From UBA5868 sp964482025 (GTDB lineage: Bacteria > Pseudomonadota > Gammaproteobacteria > Pseudomonadales > Cellvibrionaceae), in contig CAYZVN010000005.1 in assembly GCA_964482025.1 (NCBI GenBank), positions 1-64,000 of the forward strand: 64,000 nucleotides of DNA, written 5' to 3'. This document shows positions 1 through 9,535 of the stretch, one piece after another. Position 1 is the stretch's first letter; every line of letters begins with the position of its first letter. The position numbers and the translations under genes are program-made. The notes beneath the pieces were generated by a model. The model had not been told where the DNA came from. It was given only the letters and a program-made list of their open reading frames with translations, and did not search any database.

Positions 1-32
1 GGTGGTGCTCTAACCAACTGAGCTACGGTCCT
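1..32 (-). tRNA. tRNA 5' half, probably tRNA-Val(GAC), cut by window edge
   Basis: Read on the minus strand, the first 32 bases give a 7-base acceptor strand (AGGACCG), U8-A9, a D-stem/loop (GCTC AGTTGGTTA GAGC) and the 5' strand of the anticodon stem (CCACC). The window ends just before the anticodon loop, so the anticodon is not visible. The D-arm plus CCACC stem matches what I recall of gammaproteobacterial tRNA-Val(GAC), so the amino acid is an inference; that it is a tRNA is secure. A promoter lies just upstream. Confidence 0.8.
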
Positions 33-47
33 ATGCAGAGGCCGCGT

Positions 48-76
48 ATTCTAGCCATCCGGATTTCAGCAGGCAA
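48..76 (-). promoter_or_regulatory. sigma-70 promoter for the partial tRNA
   Basis: On the minus strand TTGCCT (76-71) and TAGAAT (53-48) are separated by 17 bases. The -10 is followed by a GC-rich discriminator (ACGCGGCC), typical of stable-RNA promoters. The predicted start lies a few bases upstream of the tRNA 5' end. The element sits between the stop codon of the OPX gene and the tRNA, so the tRNA can be transcribed independently. Confidence 0.55.
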
Positions 77-91
77 CCTCTTTTTTAAAAA

Positions 92-2554
92 TTAAAATGA
101 TCTCAGCGCCGCGGCGCCTAATGCCGCTTGATAAATAATTTGTGTGACTTTCGCCCAAACGGTCAGCTTGTCGATACGATCAGTTTCCATCGGCACTACT
201 ATGGTGTCTCCGGGCTGAATCGTTTCGCGATCGGCGCGGAACCAAGCCGATGATTCCGGCTGTATGACACTGCCATTGGCTTTAACAATGTAGACGCGCT
301 GTTGATCCGCATTTTTCTTAAAGCCGCCGGAGCGCTCTATATAACTGATTGCATCCATGGTTTGGTCGTAAAAGTGCGAGGTAGGGTATTGCACTTCGCC
401 GACGACCGTGACGGAGGGTTTGTACCGAGGGATTGTTAGAGTGTCGCCGCTTTCCAGTTGAAAGTCGTGGTGCTGCGGTGATTTTAAAATGGCCGGCAGA
501 TCGATCACCATGCGCCCTAGGGGTTTGACGGCATTGAGGTTCTTCATAAGCTGCTCAGCCTCTTCCGGCGATACCTGCTCTTGCCCCGTCTGCACGCCGG
601 CGGCACTGCTGGCCGCGAGTTCGCTTTGCAGTTTATCTTTCAATTCACGCAAACGCTGTTGTTCCAGCTCCCGCAGCTCCAGTCGTGAAAATACCGCCCC
701 TTTGGGGTAAGCGTGCGGCGTGATGCCGCCGGCTCGAGTCAAGACGTCGAGCAGGGTCTCACCCGGCAGAATGGTGTAGGTGCCGGGAAACATGACTTCA
801 CCTACCAGCTCAACCGTTTCTTTTTGCTTCCACAGCGGAATTTGTTTTACCTGAAGTGTATCGCCCGGCTCCATTTGTACGGGTTTGTCAGAGAAGTTCA
901 CTTCAATGTGAGCGACTACGCGACGCCTGTCGTCATCTATGCCGTAGCGGGTTATTTCGCCATTGCTGTCCAGGGCGCTTTCGGTGAGTCCGCCGGCCAA
1001 TTGGATAAGCTGTCGAGAGGTCATATTGTCGGCCAAAGGATATATGCCAGGAAAGCGCACGCTGCCGCTGATCGAGACGACTTTTTTGCGCTCGTTAAAG
1101 CGCGCTTGGGCTTCCAATTGCGTAACGACATCCGCCAGCTGTTCATCGCGCTTGTCGTCGTAATTGAAAATCTGGACGACATCGTAACCTTGCAGCAGCG
1201 GATCTTTGCCGGAGCCGGGGTTTTGCCAGGCTTCCGTCGGAGAAAACAGAATGACTTCTACGCGGCGGGTTTCGACGCTAAAGCGCTGGATCAGAGCTAT
1301 ATCAATGTCCGGATTGGGCAGAAGCTCGTGTGGTGTGGGGATCAAGTCGGTAAACCTCAGTCCTTGCCCCCAGGAGCGTGGGCCGGGTCGTTTGACATGA
1401 CCTGAGAGGGTGACCTGGTTATTGATAAACTCTAGCTTCGACGCAATCGAAAGCAGGTCGCCGTCACGCAGCTCGTAGAGTTTGCCTTCGGGAGTCGAGA
1501 GGTCAATGTTGATGAGCGTACGTTCGCCAAAGTTGTCATGGCGGACTAGATAGGAAATCGGCAGGTAGGCGTTGTTAGTAAGCCCGCCCGACAAGCTGAT
1601 CAGGGTGTTAATGGTCGCCTCATCTCGGATTTCGTATGTCGCTGGGCGTTTCACCTGGCCCGTAATGCCAACGGTTTTTCCCAGTGGCGGCACAAAGATC
1701 ACGTCGCCCGGTAAGAGTCGCGCATCTTTTGAGGTGTCGCCGTTTAGCAGGAGTGTGTATAGGTCGAGCGTGGTGATGAGCTCGCCCGCGCGCTTTAATT
1801 GAATGTTGCGCAGACTGCCGACATCCGTAATACCGCCGCTGGCAAAGAGGGCATTGGTCATAGTCGCCAGCGAGCCGACGGTAAAGGACCCCGGCCTTTT
1901 TACTTCGCCGAGGACGAATACGCGGATGGTACGCAGGGCGCCCATGGTGACCGAGGCTTTAACCCCAATCATCTGCTCGCTAACGATTTGTTCAATCACT
2001 TTCTGCGCTTGGGAAAAGGTAAGTCCTGCCAGCGTGACCGGACCTATTTGTGGAAACTGGATTTGGCCTTCTCGATTCAGCACCAAAGAGTGGGCAAGAT
2101 TTTCTTTTCCGTAGAGCTGAATTACCAGGGTGTCGCCGGGGCCCATGATGTAATTTGCCGGTATGGGGATATCCGTTGCCGGGCGGAACGAGTCCAGAGT
2201 GTTTTGAAAAATATCACGGCCGAACAAAGGCAACTTTGTCACGTCGGTGCGATCGACATCGCTCTTGTTTTGCTTGTCTGCGGCGGCTGATTGGGCATCT
2301 TCGGTTTGTTGTGGGGGTGGTGAGTTGGGAGGGATGTCGGCCTCGCTCAGCACAGGTTGTTTACTGGTTTGATGAGAGTTAATCAGTGCCCCTAGATCGA
2401 TTCCGGCGGCCTCGGCCATCTGCTGTTGCTGGGCCGGCGACATACTTTTGAATTGCTGGATTTGTTCTGCCGAAGGGGTAAATCCTTGTGCCTGAGCGTA
2501 AGCTTGAAAGCTCATCACGGTAACCGCGAAGAGCAGTCGTATCGTCCGGTTCAT
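92..2554 (-). CDS. Outer-membrane polysaccharide export protein (OPX/Wza family, multiple SLBB domains)
   Basis: The protein of about 820 residues begins with a signal peptide (MNRTIRLLFAVTVMSF, then AYAQAQG). A low-complexity Q/P-rich stretch follows, then the polysaccharide-export domain (around IPANYIMGPGDTLVIQLYGK) and a long series of SLBB-type units with repeated motifs of the kind VxGxVxRPGxY and LxPGDxI. This is the OPX class that carries capsule or exopolysaccharide across the outer membrane; the length and number of SLBB units exceed those of E. coli Wza. The gene lies 45 bases downstream of a wzi-like gene on the same strand, so the two probably form an operon. No glycosyltransferase or tyrosine kinase is visible here. 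The start is uncertain: in-frame ATGs also occur at 2566 and 2581; 2554 was chosen because the signal peptide begins there. Confidence 0.9.
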   Translation of the reverse strand: MNRTIRLLFAVTVMSFQAYAQAQGFTPSAEQIQQFKSMSPAQQQQMAEAAGIDLGALINSHQTSKQPVLSEADIPPNSPPPQQTEDAQSAAADKQNKSDVDRTDVTKLPLFGRDIFQNTLDSFRPATDIPIPANYIMGPGDTLVIQLYGKENLAHSLVLNREGQIQFPQIGPVTLAGLTFSQAQKVIEQIVSEQMIGVKASVTMGALRTIRVFVLGEVKRPGSFTVGSLATMTNALFASGGITDVGSLRNIQLKRAGELITTLDLYTLLLNGDTSKDARLLPGDVIFVPPLGKTVGITGQVKRPATYEIRDEATINTLISLSGGLTNNAYLPISYLVRHDNFGERTLINIDLSTPEGKLYELRDGDLLSIASKLEFINNQVTLSGHVKRPGPRSWGQGLRFTDLIPTPHELLPNPDIDIALIQRFSVETRRVEVILFSPTEAWQNPGSGKDPLLQGYDVVQIFNYDDKRDEQLADVVTQLEAQARFNERKKVVSISGSVRFPGIYPLADNMTSRQLIQLAGGLTESALDSNGEITRYGIDDDRRRVVAHIEVNFSDKPVQMEPGDTLQVKQIPLWKQKETVELVGEVMFPGTYTILPGETLLDVLTRAGGITPHAYPKGAVFSRLELRELEQQRLRELKDKLQSELAASSAAGVQTGQEQVSPEEAEQLMKNLNAVKPLGRMVIDLPAILKSPQHHDFQLESGDTLTIPRYKPSVTVVGEVQYPTSHFYDQTMDAISYIERSGGFKKNADQQRVYIVKANGSVIQPESSAWFRADRETIQPGDTIVVPMETDRIDKLTVWAKVTQIIYQAALGAAALRSF

Positions 2555-2599
2555 AAGGGTTCTCATAAAAAATAAATACATTGATCCAGAGCTGTGCGC

Positions 2600-4129
2600 T
2601 TACCAGAATCCGTGAATCGTCAAATGTCCGCCGCTGCTAATTTTTTCTCCGGCGTAGAAAATCGGGGAGGTGTAGTGGAACAGACCAACTTCCAGCATCA
2701 GGGCCTCATTGAGCGGCCTGAAGTAGGTAGCCTGGACGCGCTCGGTAATTGTGTCTGGTCCCATGATGCTGCCACCGGGCGCGCGGGCATTGCGGCCATC
2801 TTTGTTAAAGCGAAATTTGCCAAGACTGAGATTTAAATGGTCGCCGCCGCGAAAGTACATTTGGGCGCGCATTATATAGGCTTCTGTGTCGTTGTCGGTG
2901 GATGAGCCGATAGGACGCCCATAATGGCGATAGCCGCTCGCGTAGATGGCCCCGTGCTCATAAGCGACATTCGGCATTTTGTCAGATTTGTAAAAGTACA
3001 CGGTGGTATTGAGGGTTTCAAAGCTCAAGCGGGTTTGCGTATTGCCAAGGGAAAGTTGGATCTCTGCACCCGCCAGGCCGATGTGGCGGGAGGGCATGCC
3101 GCCGGCTTCGTCCTCGCCAATTAGCTGGCCGTAAAGTGCTCCATTTGCGTCTCTGAGATGGTAACCCCAGCGCCAGTCGATCCCCGCGAGTTGATTGCCG
3201 GGCTCATTGGACTTGTCCTCGGCAATTCCCGAGCCCCCGCGGTTATCTCGGCCGCGCAACAAATTGAAAAAAGTATCGAGATCACCTGGCCGCCCATCGC
3301 CTCCCCACATGGCAGTACGAGAAAAGCCGAGCTCAAGGCTTCTAAGTGGTTTGATGTTCAGGCGCATGCCCCACAGGCGGGCGTCCGGAATGTGGCGCTC
3401 GGACTCCAGTTGCGACATAAAGGTGACAAGCTGCCAGGGGCCCAGCCAGCTGAGCCACGGCGTCTCGAAGGCCTCGCTGGAATTGCGCTGCAAAAACAGA
3501 CCGGGAGCGGGGCGTGCCTCGTGAGAAAGGATTAAACTCGAGTCCCATCCAGGGCCCCACCAGCGGTCAACCGCGCCGACGCCGAATGCCCAATTACCTT
3601 CCATACGGCTTAGATACGACCCATCAAAACGCAGTGAGTCGTCGTCATCGGGTTCGTGCGCGTAACCCGCCTTCAAGTTGAGCGCCGTTTTTCGCGTCGT
3701 AAGGTTCAGCTCAAACTCGGATTCATATTGTTCTCGCCGGTTCGAAGAAAAATCCCCTACCGCAGCCACCGAAGTGCCAACCGAAGTCGTCTGTCTGAAG
3801 GTTGCTTCGCGCATCGCCTTGCGCAGCTCGTGACGGAGATATTGATAGGACCAGAGCTGGCTGGCATTCAACTGCGCTGACTCTACTTGGTCGAGCTCTT
3901 GCTTGATATGACGCCACATCAACGGCCATGCGGTAACAGGGGTGTGTATGACTTGGCTATCGACGAGATTTTGGAGGTGGTGGCGAGTTTGTTGATTGCC
4001 GGTGTCAATCCAGGGGGCTGCATCGGCAGTGGCATACAGCAAGATTCCCGTGAGGGTTCCCACTGTAGCCCGGGCAAGCCGTGACCAGTGGGTGCGCAAT
4101 CCGGTAGGCACCATGTTGTGTGTTCGCAT
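2600..4129 (-). CDS. Capsule assembly Wzi family outer-membrane protein
   Basis: The roughly 509-residue protein has a signal-like hydrophobic segment (VGTLTGILLYATADA), then a helical N-terminus with the family pattern around WIDTGNQQTRHHLQNL and PVTAWPLMW. After that come many alternating beta-strand segments consistent with an outer-membrane barrel (for example GNWAFGVGAVDRWWGPGWDS). Wzi is a surface lectin that helps anchor or organise capsule. Pairing with an OPX exporter immediately downstream supports a role in extracellular polysaccharide assembly. Several in-frame ATGs lie upstream (to 4201); 4129 was preferred because GGAT stands 5 bases upstream and it leaves a usual-length signal sequence. 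This choice is weak. Confidence 0.85.
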   Translation of the reverse strand: MRTHNMVPTGLRTHWSRLARATVGTLTGILLYATADAAPWIDTGNQQTRHHLQNLVDSQVIHTPVTAWPLMWRHIKQELDQVESAQLNASQLWSYQYLRHELRKAMREATFRQTTSVGTSVAAVGDFSSNRREQYESEFELNLTTRKTALNLKAGYAHEPDDDDSLRFDGSYLSRMEGNWAFGVGAVDRWWGPGWDSSLILSHEARPAPGLFLQRNSSEAFETPWLSWLGPWQLVTFMSQLESERHIPDARLWGMRLNIKPLRSLELGFSRTAMWGGDGRPGDLDTFFNLLRGRDNRGGSGIAEDKSNEPGNQLAGIDWRWGYHLRDANGALYGQLIGEDEAGGMPSRHIGLAGAEIQLSLGNTQTRLSFETLNTTVYFYKSDKMPNVAYEHGAIYASGYRHYGRPIGSSTDNDTEAYIMRAQMYFRGGDHLNLSLGKFRFNKDGRNARAPGGSIMGPDTITERVQATYFRPLNEALMLEVGLFHYTSPIFYAGEKISSGGHLTIHGFW

Positions 4130-4348
4130 GAATATCCAGAGTGTGGTTTGAGTAAGATATTTCATCAGCTGCAGGGCATGCATCTTAGGATATTTCGTCA
4201 CCGAGTCAATGAGTTGTCGGCGATGATACGTGTGTTTGATTGATGTGAGTGTCGGTTCCCTTGGCTAGTTGATACTCTGAAAGTGACTAGGAAAGCATAT
4301 GAGCAGTCAGATTTTATCCAGTTCACAAAGTCGCACTAGGGTTAACGC

Positions 4349-4360
4349 TTTGGCGCCAAA
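4349..4360. repeat. 12-bp perfect palindrome in the wzi/cspA intergenic region
   Basis: TTTGGCGCCAAA is a perfect palindrome in the gap between the divergent wzi-like gene and the cold-shock gene. It could be an operator for either, but no bound regulator can be named. The rest of this roughly 350-base gap is AT-rich near the cold-shock start and shows no other gene or clear sigma-70 promoter. Confidence 0.35.
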
Positions 4361-4553
4361 CGCCCTGTAAACATGTCTCAATCTCTGGACAATCCTATAA
4401 GAATTCGCATAAGGTCCGGGCTTGGTTCTGCTGAGGATTTGCGTCCAGGTAGAGTCAGCTTAGAAATCGGAGGAAGTGGTGGATTGTGGTTGTACCTTCA
4501 CTTTGTGTAACCCAGTAACAAAAAAATAAACAACACAAACAGAGGAGTGGATT

Positions 4554-4766
4554 ATGACTGCTCGTGAATATGGCACTGTCAAGTGGTTCAATAATGCAAG
4601 AGGCTATGGTTTTATCACGCGTGGTGATAATACAGATGATATCTTCGTCCATTACCGCAACATACGTGGAGAAGGGTATCGCTCGCTGAGTGAAGGACAA
4701 AAAGTCGAGTTTGAATTGCAGCAGGGAGAGAAGGGATTGCAGGCTGAAGACGTCGCTTGTATTTGA
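4554..4766 (+). CDS. Cold-shock domain protein (CspA family)
   Basis: The 70-residue protein is a single cold-shock domain. GTVKWFNNARGYGFITR contains the RNP1 motif (GYGFI) and DIFVHY is RNP2, both used to bind single-stranded RNA or DNA as a chaperone. The length matches the family. An AGAGGAG Shine-Dalgarno sequence precedes the ATG, in an A-rich leader of the kind common for csp genes. A strong intrinsic terminator follows, so the gene is probably monocistronic. Whether it is cold-induced or constitutive cannot be told from the sequence. Confidence 0.95.
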   Translation: MTAREYGTVKWFNNARGYGFITRGDNTDDIFVHYRNIRGEGYRSLSEGQKVEFELQQGEKGLQAEDVACI

Positions 4767-4862
4767 TCGCTCTTTAATTTAAGTCCACCCGGAACCAGGC
4801 AAATATCGATTCCAATGTGAGGATATTCGTCAGCGCCGGAAATTTTTTGCAGCATTAATTCC

Positions 4863-4888
4863 GGCGGCTTTGTTTAAAGCCGCCTTTT
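4863..4888 (+). terminator. Intrinsic terminator after the cold-shock gene
   Basis: A perfect 9-bp stem (GGCGGCTTT / AAAGCCGCC) with a 4-base loop is followed by TTTT. It lies between the cold-shock gene and the oppositely oriented csiV, and the A/T ends of the stem may allow some function in both directions. Confidence 0.9.
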
Positions 4889-4918
4889 CCTCTTCTCCCG
4901 AGTCTCCCCTCGATATCT

Positions 4919-5857
4919 TTATTGCGCGCTTATTTTGATCAGCAGACCAAACCTAGGATGATCCAGGTAGTGTAATTCGCCACTGCGCATCCGCCGCTTT
5001 TGACGCAAGGTGTTAATTTGGTTAACAAGGTAAAGGGGCTCTTCCGCCTCAGCCCGCCAATCGCCTGCACCCTTTTCCCAACTCAATCGCTGTCTCGGCG
5101 ACGCCAAATTAACGTCGCGGATTTCATGCAGGGGCCGCTCGGTATCGGTGAAGTCGGGGCTGACGCGGTTTGCCGCAAGGTGTGGCTCGAGGGGAAGTTG
5201 AGGCCACGACCCCAAGTCTTGGCCGTGGTTGAGGCTAAACTCGCTGAACCAAAGGTCGGTTTGGATATGTAGAAAGCGGCTCACGCTGAGGTTGATATAG
5301 CCTTGCAATTCGTAATGATCGCCGTAGCGCTTGCCGCCATGGAGAATCAGCGCGGGGGATTTTTGTGGGGCATTTATGGGCTGGATCCAGGTTTCGTGAA
5401 ACAGCACTCGGTAGTGATTGCGACGCGTGAGCGCGTCGCGAGTCCTTCGCAGGCCGAGCGCCTCATCGGGAAGGAATTCAAAATATTTCGGCCCGGTGGC
5501 GGCTGGTGATTGCTCGTCTGTGGTGGGTGATGGCGCATCATCCTGATTTTGCTCCTCTCGCTCTTGCGCGAGTGTTTGGAGGAAATCATCGGACAGACGC
5601 AAAGCGCTTTCCCTATCCGCCTGAGCTTGGCGCGCGGCTTCCTCCTCGGGGTCAACCAGGCGCTGCCATAGGTCGGGGTATTCCAGAACAACATTTTTTT
5701 GCCCGCCTTCCATATCGCCTGCTGATGAGGATGCGCCCCTTTCGAAGATAATCATTTCGACCTGATAGATTTTGCTGTTAGCCAAGGCGTGTGACGTAAA
5801 CAAAAGTAGTGCGGCAGCAGTAAGCCATGCCAAAAACGGAGGTCTGGGACGAGCCAT
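4919..5857 (-). CDS. csiV: CsiV-family (DUF2803) peptidoglycan-binding protein
   Basis: The 312-residue protein has a clear signal peptide (AWLTAAALLLFTSHALA) followed by the family opening KIYQVEMIIFER. A charged, low-complexity middle follows, then a C-terminal part ending in ELHYLDHPRFGLLIKI. In Vibrio cholerae CsiV is a periplasmic peptidoglycan-binding protein needed for LpoA/PBP1A function; the same role here is inferred from family and from position directly downstream of mfd, an arrangement I also recall in Pseudomonas. An AAGGA Shine-Dalgarno sequence 7 bases before the ATG supports the start. Confidence 0.8.
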   Translation of the reverse strand: MARPRPPFLAWLTAAALLLFTSHALANSKIYQVEMIIFERGASSSAGDMEGGQKNVVLEYPDLWQRLVDPEEEAARQAQADRESALRLSDDFLQTLAQEREEQNQDDAPSPTTDEQSPAATGPKYFEFLPDEALGLRRTRDALTRRNHYRVLFHETWIQPINAPQKSPALILHGGKRYGDHYELQGYINLSVSRFLHIQTDLWFSEFSLNHGQDLGSWPQLPLEPHLAANRVSPDFTDTERPLHEIRDVNLASPRQRLSWEKGAGDWRAEAEEPLYLVNQINTLRQKRRMRSGELHYLDHPRFGLLIKISAQ

Positions 5858-5897
5858 AGGTATTTCCTTCAGCTAGAAACGGGTTTCATCATCGTGG

Positions 5898-8800
5898 CTA
5901 TGACTGTTTGTTCGCAAGAGTCGCCAGGACGCGATGCGTGTGCTGGATTCTATCAGCGGGATCTTCCATTGGGGCGAAGAAGCGTAAATGGGTGGCGCCA
6001 TCGAGACGATAGGCCTGTGGCCGCGTTTGTACCAGCTGGACAATAGTGAGCGGATCAATCGTGGTTTTGCTGCCGAATTCAATGCGACCAAACTCTTTAT
6101 TGGCCTCTACCTTACTAATGCCCAGTTGCTCGGCGAGCAACTTTAACCGCGTTACCTGCATGAGATTTTTGGTGGCCTCCGGCAACAGGCCGAAACGGTC
6201 AATCATTTCCACTTGTAGCTCATCCAAGTCTTCAGCGTTTGTTACGCTCGCAATGCGCTTGTACAAAATTAAGCGTGCATGTACGTCCGCCAGATAGGCC
6301 TCTGGAATCAGTGCTGGAATGCGCAGATTGATCTCCGCTCCGCTGTGAGATGGCTGATCAAGATCAATGATCTCACCTCGGCGCATAGCGCTGACCGCGC
6401 GCTCAAGCATATCCATATAAAGAGAAAAACCAATTGCCTGCATTTGTCCGCTCTGTTCCTCGCCAAGCAGCTCTCCCGCGCCGCGAATTTCCATATCGTG
6501 AGATGCGAGCATAAAGCCCGCACCCAAATCCTGAGCTTCGGCGATGGCGGTCAAGCGCTTGTGCGCGTCAGCGGTCATGGCTTTGGCATTGGTGGTGAGT
6601 AGATATGCATAGGCTTGATGGTGTGAGCGGCCGACTCGGCCGCGCAGCTGATGAAGCTGTGCCAAGCCAAATTTATCTGCCCGCTCAATGATGATGGTGT
6701 TCGCGCTGGGGACGTCTATGCCGGTCTCGATAATGGTTGTGCAAACCAGCACATTGAAGCGCTTGTGATAAAAGTCGCTCATAACCCGCTCCAGTTCCCG
6801 CTCGCGCATCTGTCCGTGGCCGATCTGGATGCGCGCCTCTGGTACGGCTTCCGCGAGTTCCCGCGCGGTTTTTTCGATGGTTTTCACTTCGTTGTGGAGA
6901 TAATAAACCTGGCCGCCGCGGAGAATCTCCCGCAGGATCGCCTCCTTAACCGTCGCCAGGTCAAACTCCCGCACGAATGTCTTGATCGACAAGCGTTTGG
7001 CGGGTGGTGTGGCGATGATGGACAGGTCGCGAATGCCGTTCATCGCCATGTTCAGCGTTCGTGGAATGGGAGTAGCGGTCATGGTCAAGATGTCGACCTC
7101 CGCGCGCAATGCCTTTATGGCCTCTTTCTGCCGCACGCCGAATCGGTGTTCCTCATCCACAATCAACAAGCCCAGATTCGAATATTTGATGGTGCCCTGT
7201 AATAACTTATGAGTGCCGATCAGGATATCAATTTGACCGCTCGCCACTCGCTTCTCGATAAGCTCAACCTCTTTGGCGGTTTTGAAGCGAGAAATCGACT
7301 CGATTTGCACTGGCCACTCAGCGAAGCGATCCTTGAAGTTTTCGAAGTGCTGCTGGGCTAACAGAGTGGTGGGAACAAGCACGACCACTTGTTTGCCATT
7401 TTGAACCGCGATAAAAGCGGCGCGCATGGCGACTTCCGTTTTGCCGAAGCCGACATCCCCGCACACCAGGCGGTCCATGGGCTGCGCGCGCAGCATATCG
7501 GCCTTTACCGCCTCGATAGCGTCGAACTGATCCGGCGTCTCTTCAAAGGGAAAGCTTGTGGCAAACTCGCGATAGGCCTCTTCGGGGTCCGTGAATGGGA
7601 AGCCTTGTCGGGCTTCGCGTTTGGCATAGATCTCCAAAAGCTCGGCGGCAACATCGCGTATTTGTTCCGCCGCTTTGCGCTTCGCTTTTTGCCATTGATC
7701 GCTGCCCAGCCGGTGGAGCGGGGCATGGTCTTCGTCGGCCCCCGCGTAGCGGCTTATTAGATGAAGGTTGGCGACGGGGACATAGAGCTTCGCCTGATCG
7801 GCGTACTCGATCAGCAAAAATTCATGCTCTTGACCGTCCACCTGCAGGGACTGCAATCCCTGGTAGCGGCCGACGCCATTGTCCTCATGCACCACCGGAG
7901 CGCCGATTTTGAGTTCGGTGAGGTTCTTAATGATATTGTCGCGGTCCTCACCACTGGCGCTCTTACGCCGGCGTTGCTGCTGAACCCTCTGGCCGTACAG
8001 CTCGGCCTCGGCGATGACCGCAATTTTTTCCGGAGGGGCAATCAGGCCGCGGTCGAGTGGTGCCACCGTAATGGCGTAACGGCTTGTCGAGTGGCGAAAC
8101 TCGGCGAGGCTGGCAGCGTTGGCGGGCGTTACCCCGATTTTAGCCAGTTGCTCCAACAGCGCTTCACGGCGCCCCGATGACTCGGCACAGAAGAGAACGC
8201 GCAGATCCCGCTCACACAGAAAAGCCTCTAATGCCAGCAGCGGATTGGCGCTTCTGGCATGAATTTGCAGGTCGGGAAGCGGTTCGCTCGCGAAGTTGTG
8301 ATTGCCGCGCTTGTCTGCAAGCAACTCGTTTTTTACCGAAATCCGAGCCAGTGGGCTGAGTTGTCCGAATATCTCGTTAGCCGCCCAGAACAGCTGATTC
8401 GGCGGTAACAGAGGGCGTAGGCGATCCCCCTGACGACTTTCATAGCGGCTGTGGGCAGAGCGCCAAAAGGACTCCACCGCATCCTCCAGCCCGCCGATGA
8501 CTATGGTGGTGGCAGAGGCCGGAAGATAATCAAATAAGCTCGCACACTGATCGAAAAACAGCGGTAGATAGTATTCGATTCCTGCGGGAGACAGGCCCGA
8601 CGCCACATCTTGATAAATAGGGCACGACTTGGCGTCCCCTTGAAAGACCTCATGCCAGCGGTTCTTAAAGTGCGCAATAGCGGCCTTGTCCAACGGACAC
8701 TCTTTGGCTGGTAACAGCTCAATTTGCTCAACTTGACGTATGGTGCGCTGGGTCTCGGGATCGAACTCCCGCAGCGATTCAATCTCGTTATCGAACAATT

Positions 8801-9389
8801 CGATGCGATAAGCCTGAGCGCTGCCCATCGGGAAAACGTCCAGCAGGGCACCGCGCACCGCGAACTCGCCATGCTGAAACACCGTATCTACCGCCTGATA
8901 ACCTGCTGCCGCTAGCTGGCTGCGCAGTTGCACTAAATCGAGTTGCTCGCCCACGCTCATCAGCAGGCTGTTGGCGGTGATATAGGTTTTCGGGGCGATC
9001 CTTTGGCACAGGGTTTGGGCAGCGACTATAAGAACGCTTTTTCTGCCCAGGGTTAGTTGATAAAGCGCTCTCATGCGCTCGGAAATGATGTCCTGGTGTG
9101 GTGAGAAGTTGTCGTAAGGCAGAGTCTCCCAGTCGGCAAACCGCAGCACATCAGGTGCGCCCTCAATCCCATGGAGAAAAAGCGCAATGTCGCGCTCGAG
9201 ACGATCTACGGTGGCGGTGTCGGGAGCAATGATCAGGGTCGCCGAATTGTTGCGCAAGGCAGCATTTGCTACCGCCGCCGACAAGGCACTGCCATGCAGA
9301 TTGCCCCACTGGATTTTATCTGCCGGACCTGTCGGCAAAGGTGGGGTGAAGATTGAATGCAGCGGAGTAGTCGGGGGCATTGAAATCAT
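5898..9389 (-). CDS. mfd: Transcription-repair coupling factor Mfd
   Basis: Mfd displaces stalled RNA polymerase and recruits UvrA for repair of the template strand. The protein of about 1160 residues shows the UvrB-like N-terminus (DWETLPYDNFSPHQDIISER), the RNA-polymerase-interaction region (GAPVVHEDNGVGRYQGL), then a RecG-like translocase: Walker A GDVGFGKTEVAMRA, DEEH box, TATPIPRTLNMAM and QLRGRVGRS. The length equals the usual ~1150 when translation starts at 9389 or 9380 rather than at the furthest upstream start (9491). Neither candidate has a strong Shine-Dalgarno sequence. csiV follows within about 40 bases, suggesting co-transcription. Confidence 0.95.
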   Translation of the reverse strand: MISMPPTTPLHSIFTPPLPTGPADKIQWGNLHGSALSAAVANAALRNNSATLIIAPDTATVDRLERDIALFLHGIEGAPDVLRFADWETLPYDNFSPHQDIISERMRALYQLTLGRKSVLIVAAQTLCQRIAPKTYITANSLLMSVGEQLDLVQLRSQLAAAGYQAVDTVFQHGEFAVRGALLDVFPMGSAQAYRIELFDNEIESLREFDPETQRTIRQVEQIELLPAKECPLDKAAIAHFKNRWHEVFQGDAKSCPIYQDVASGLSPAGIEYYLPLFFDQCASLFDYLPASATTIVIGGLEDAVESFWRSAHSRYESRQGDRLRPLLPPNQLFWAANEIFGQLSPLARISVKNELLADKRGNHNFASEPLPDLQIHARSANPLLALEAFLCERDLRVLFCAESSGRREALLEQLAKIGVTPANAASLAEFRHSTSRYAITVAPLDRGLIAPPEKIAVIAEAELYGQRVQQQRRRKSASGEDRDNIIKNLTELKIGAPVVHEDNGVGRYQGLQSLQVDGQEHEFLLIEYADQAKLYVPVANLHLISRYAGADEDHAPLHRLGSDQWQKAKRKAAEQIRDVAAELLEIYAKREARQGFPFTDPEEAYREFATSFPFEETPDQFDAIEAVKADMLRAQPMDRLVCGDVGFGKTEVAMRAAFIAVQNGKQVVVLVPTTLLAQQHFENFKDRFAEWPVQIESISRFKTAKEVELIEKRVASGQIDILIGTHKLLQGTIKYSNLGLLIVDEEHRFGVRQKEAIKALRAEVDILTMTATPIPRTLNMAMNGIRDLSIIATPPAKRLSIKTFVREFDLATVKEAILREILRGGQVYYLHNEVKTIEKTARELAEAVPEARIQIGHGQMRERELERVMSDFYHKRFNVLVCTTIIETGIDVPSANTIIIERADKFGLAQLHQLRGRVGRSHHQAYAYLLTTNAKAMTADAHKRLTAIAEAQDLGAGFMLASHDMEIRGAGELLGEEQSGQMQAIGFSLYMDMLERAVSAMRRGEIIDLDQPSHSGAEINLRIPALIPEAYLADVHARLILYKRIASVTNAEDLDELQVEMIDRFGLLPEATKNLMQVTRLKLLAEQLGISKVEANKEFGRIEFGSKTTIDPLTIVQLVQTRPQAYRLDGATHLRFFAPMEDPADRIQHTHRVLATLANKQS

Positions 9390-9529
9390 GAGTGGCAAAT
9401 TCGCGGTTATGGACACAGGTTCGCCCGGATGGTTCGGGGGCGTTATTCTAGCCATCGACAGCAGAGCTTGCGACTTTTGCCTGCACGACAAAATGGGGGG
9501 AGCCTCTGGAGTTATGGGTAATGCCTCTC

Positions 9530-9535
9530 TATAAT
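9530..9535 (+). promoter_or_regulatory. Possible -10 element in the mfd/nqrA gap
   Basis: A perfect TATAAT followed by a GC-rich stretch (GTGCGCGGCCC) lies in the roughly 430-base gap between the divergent mfd and nqrA. No good -35 is visible at 16-18 bases. If real, the nqr leader would be close to 290 bases. The rest of the gap shows no open reading frame or convincing RNA gene. Confidence 0.25.

Noticed and set aside
713..1405. 230-codon plus-strand frame inside the OPX gene
   Set aside because: Opposite strand of the SLBB region; no family resemblance.
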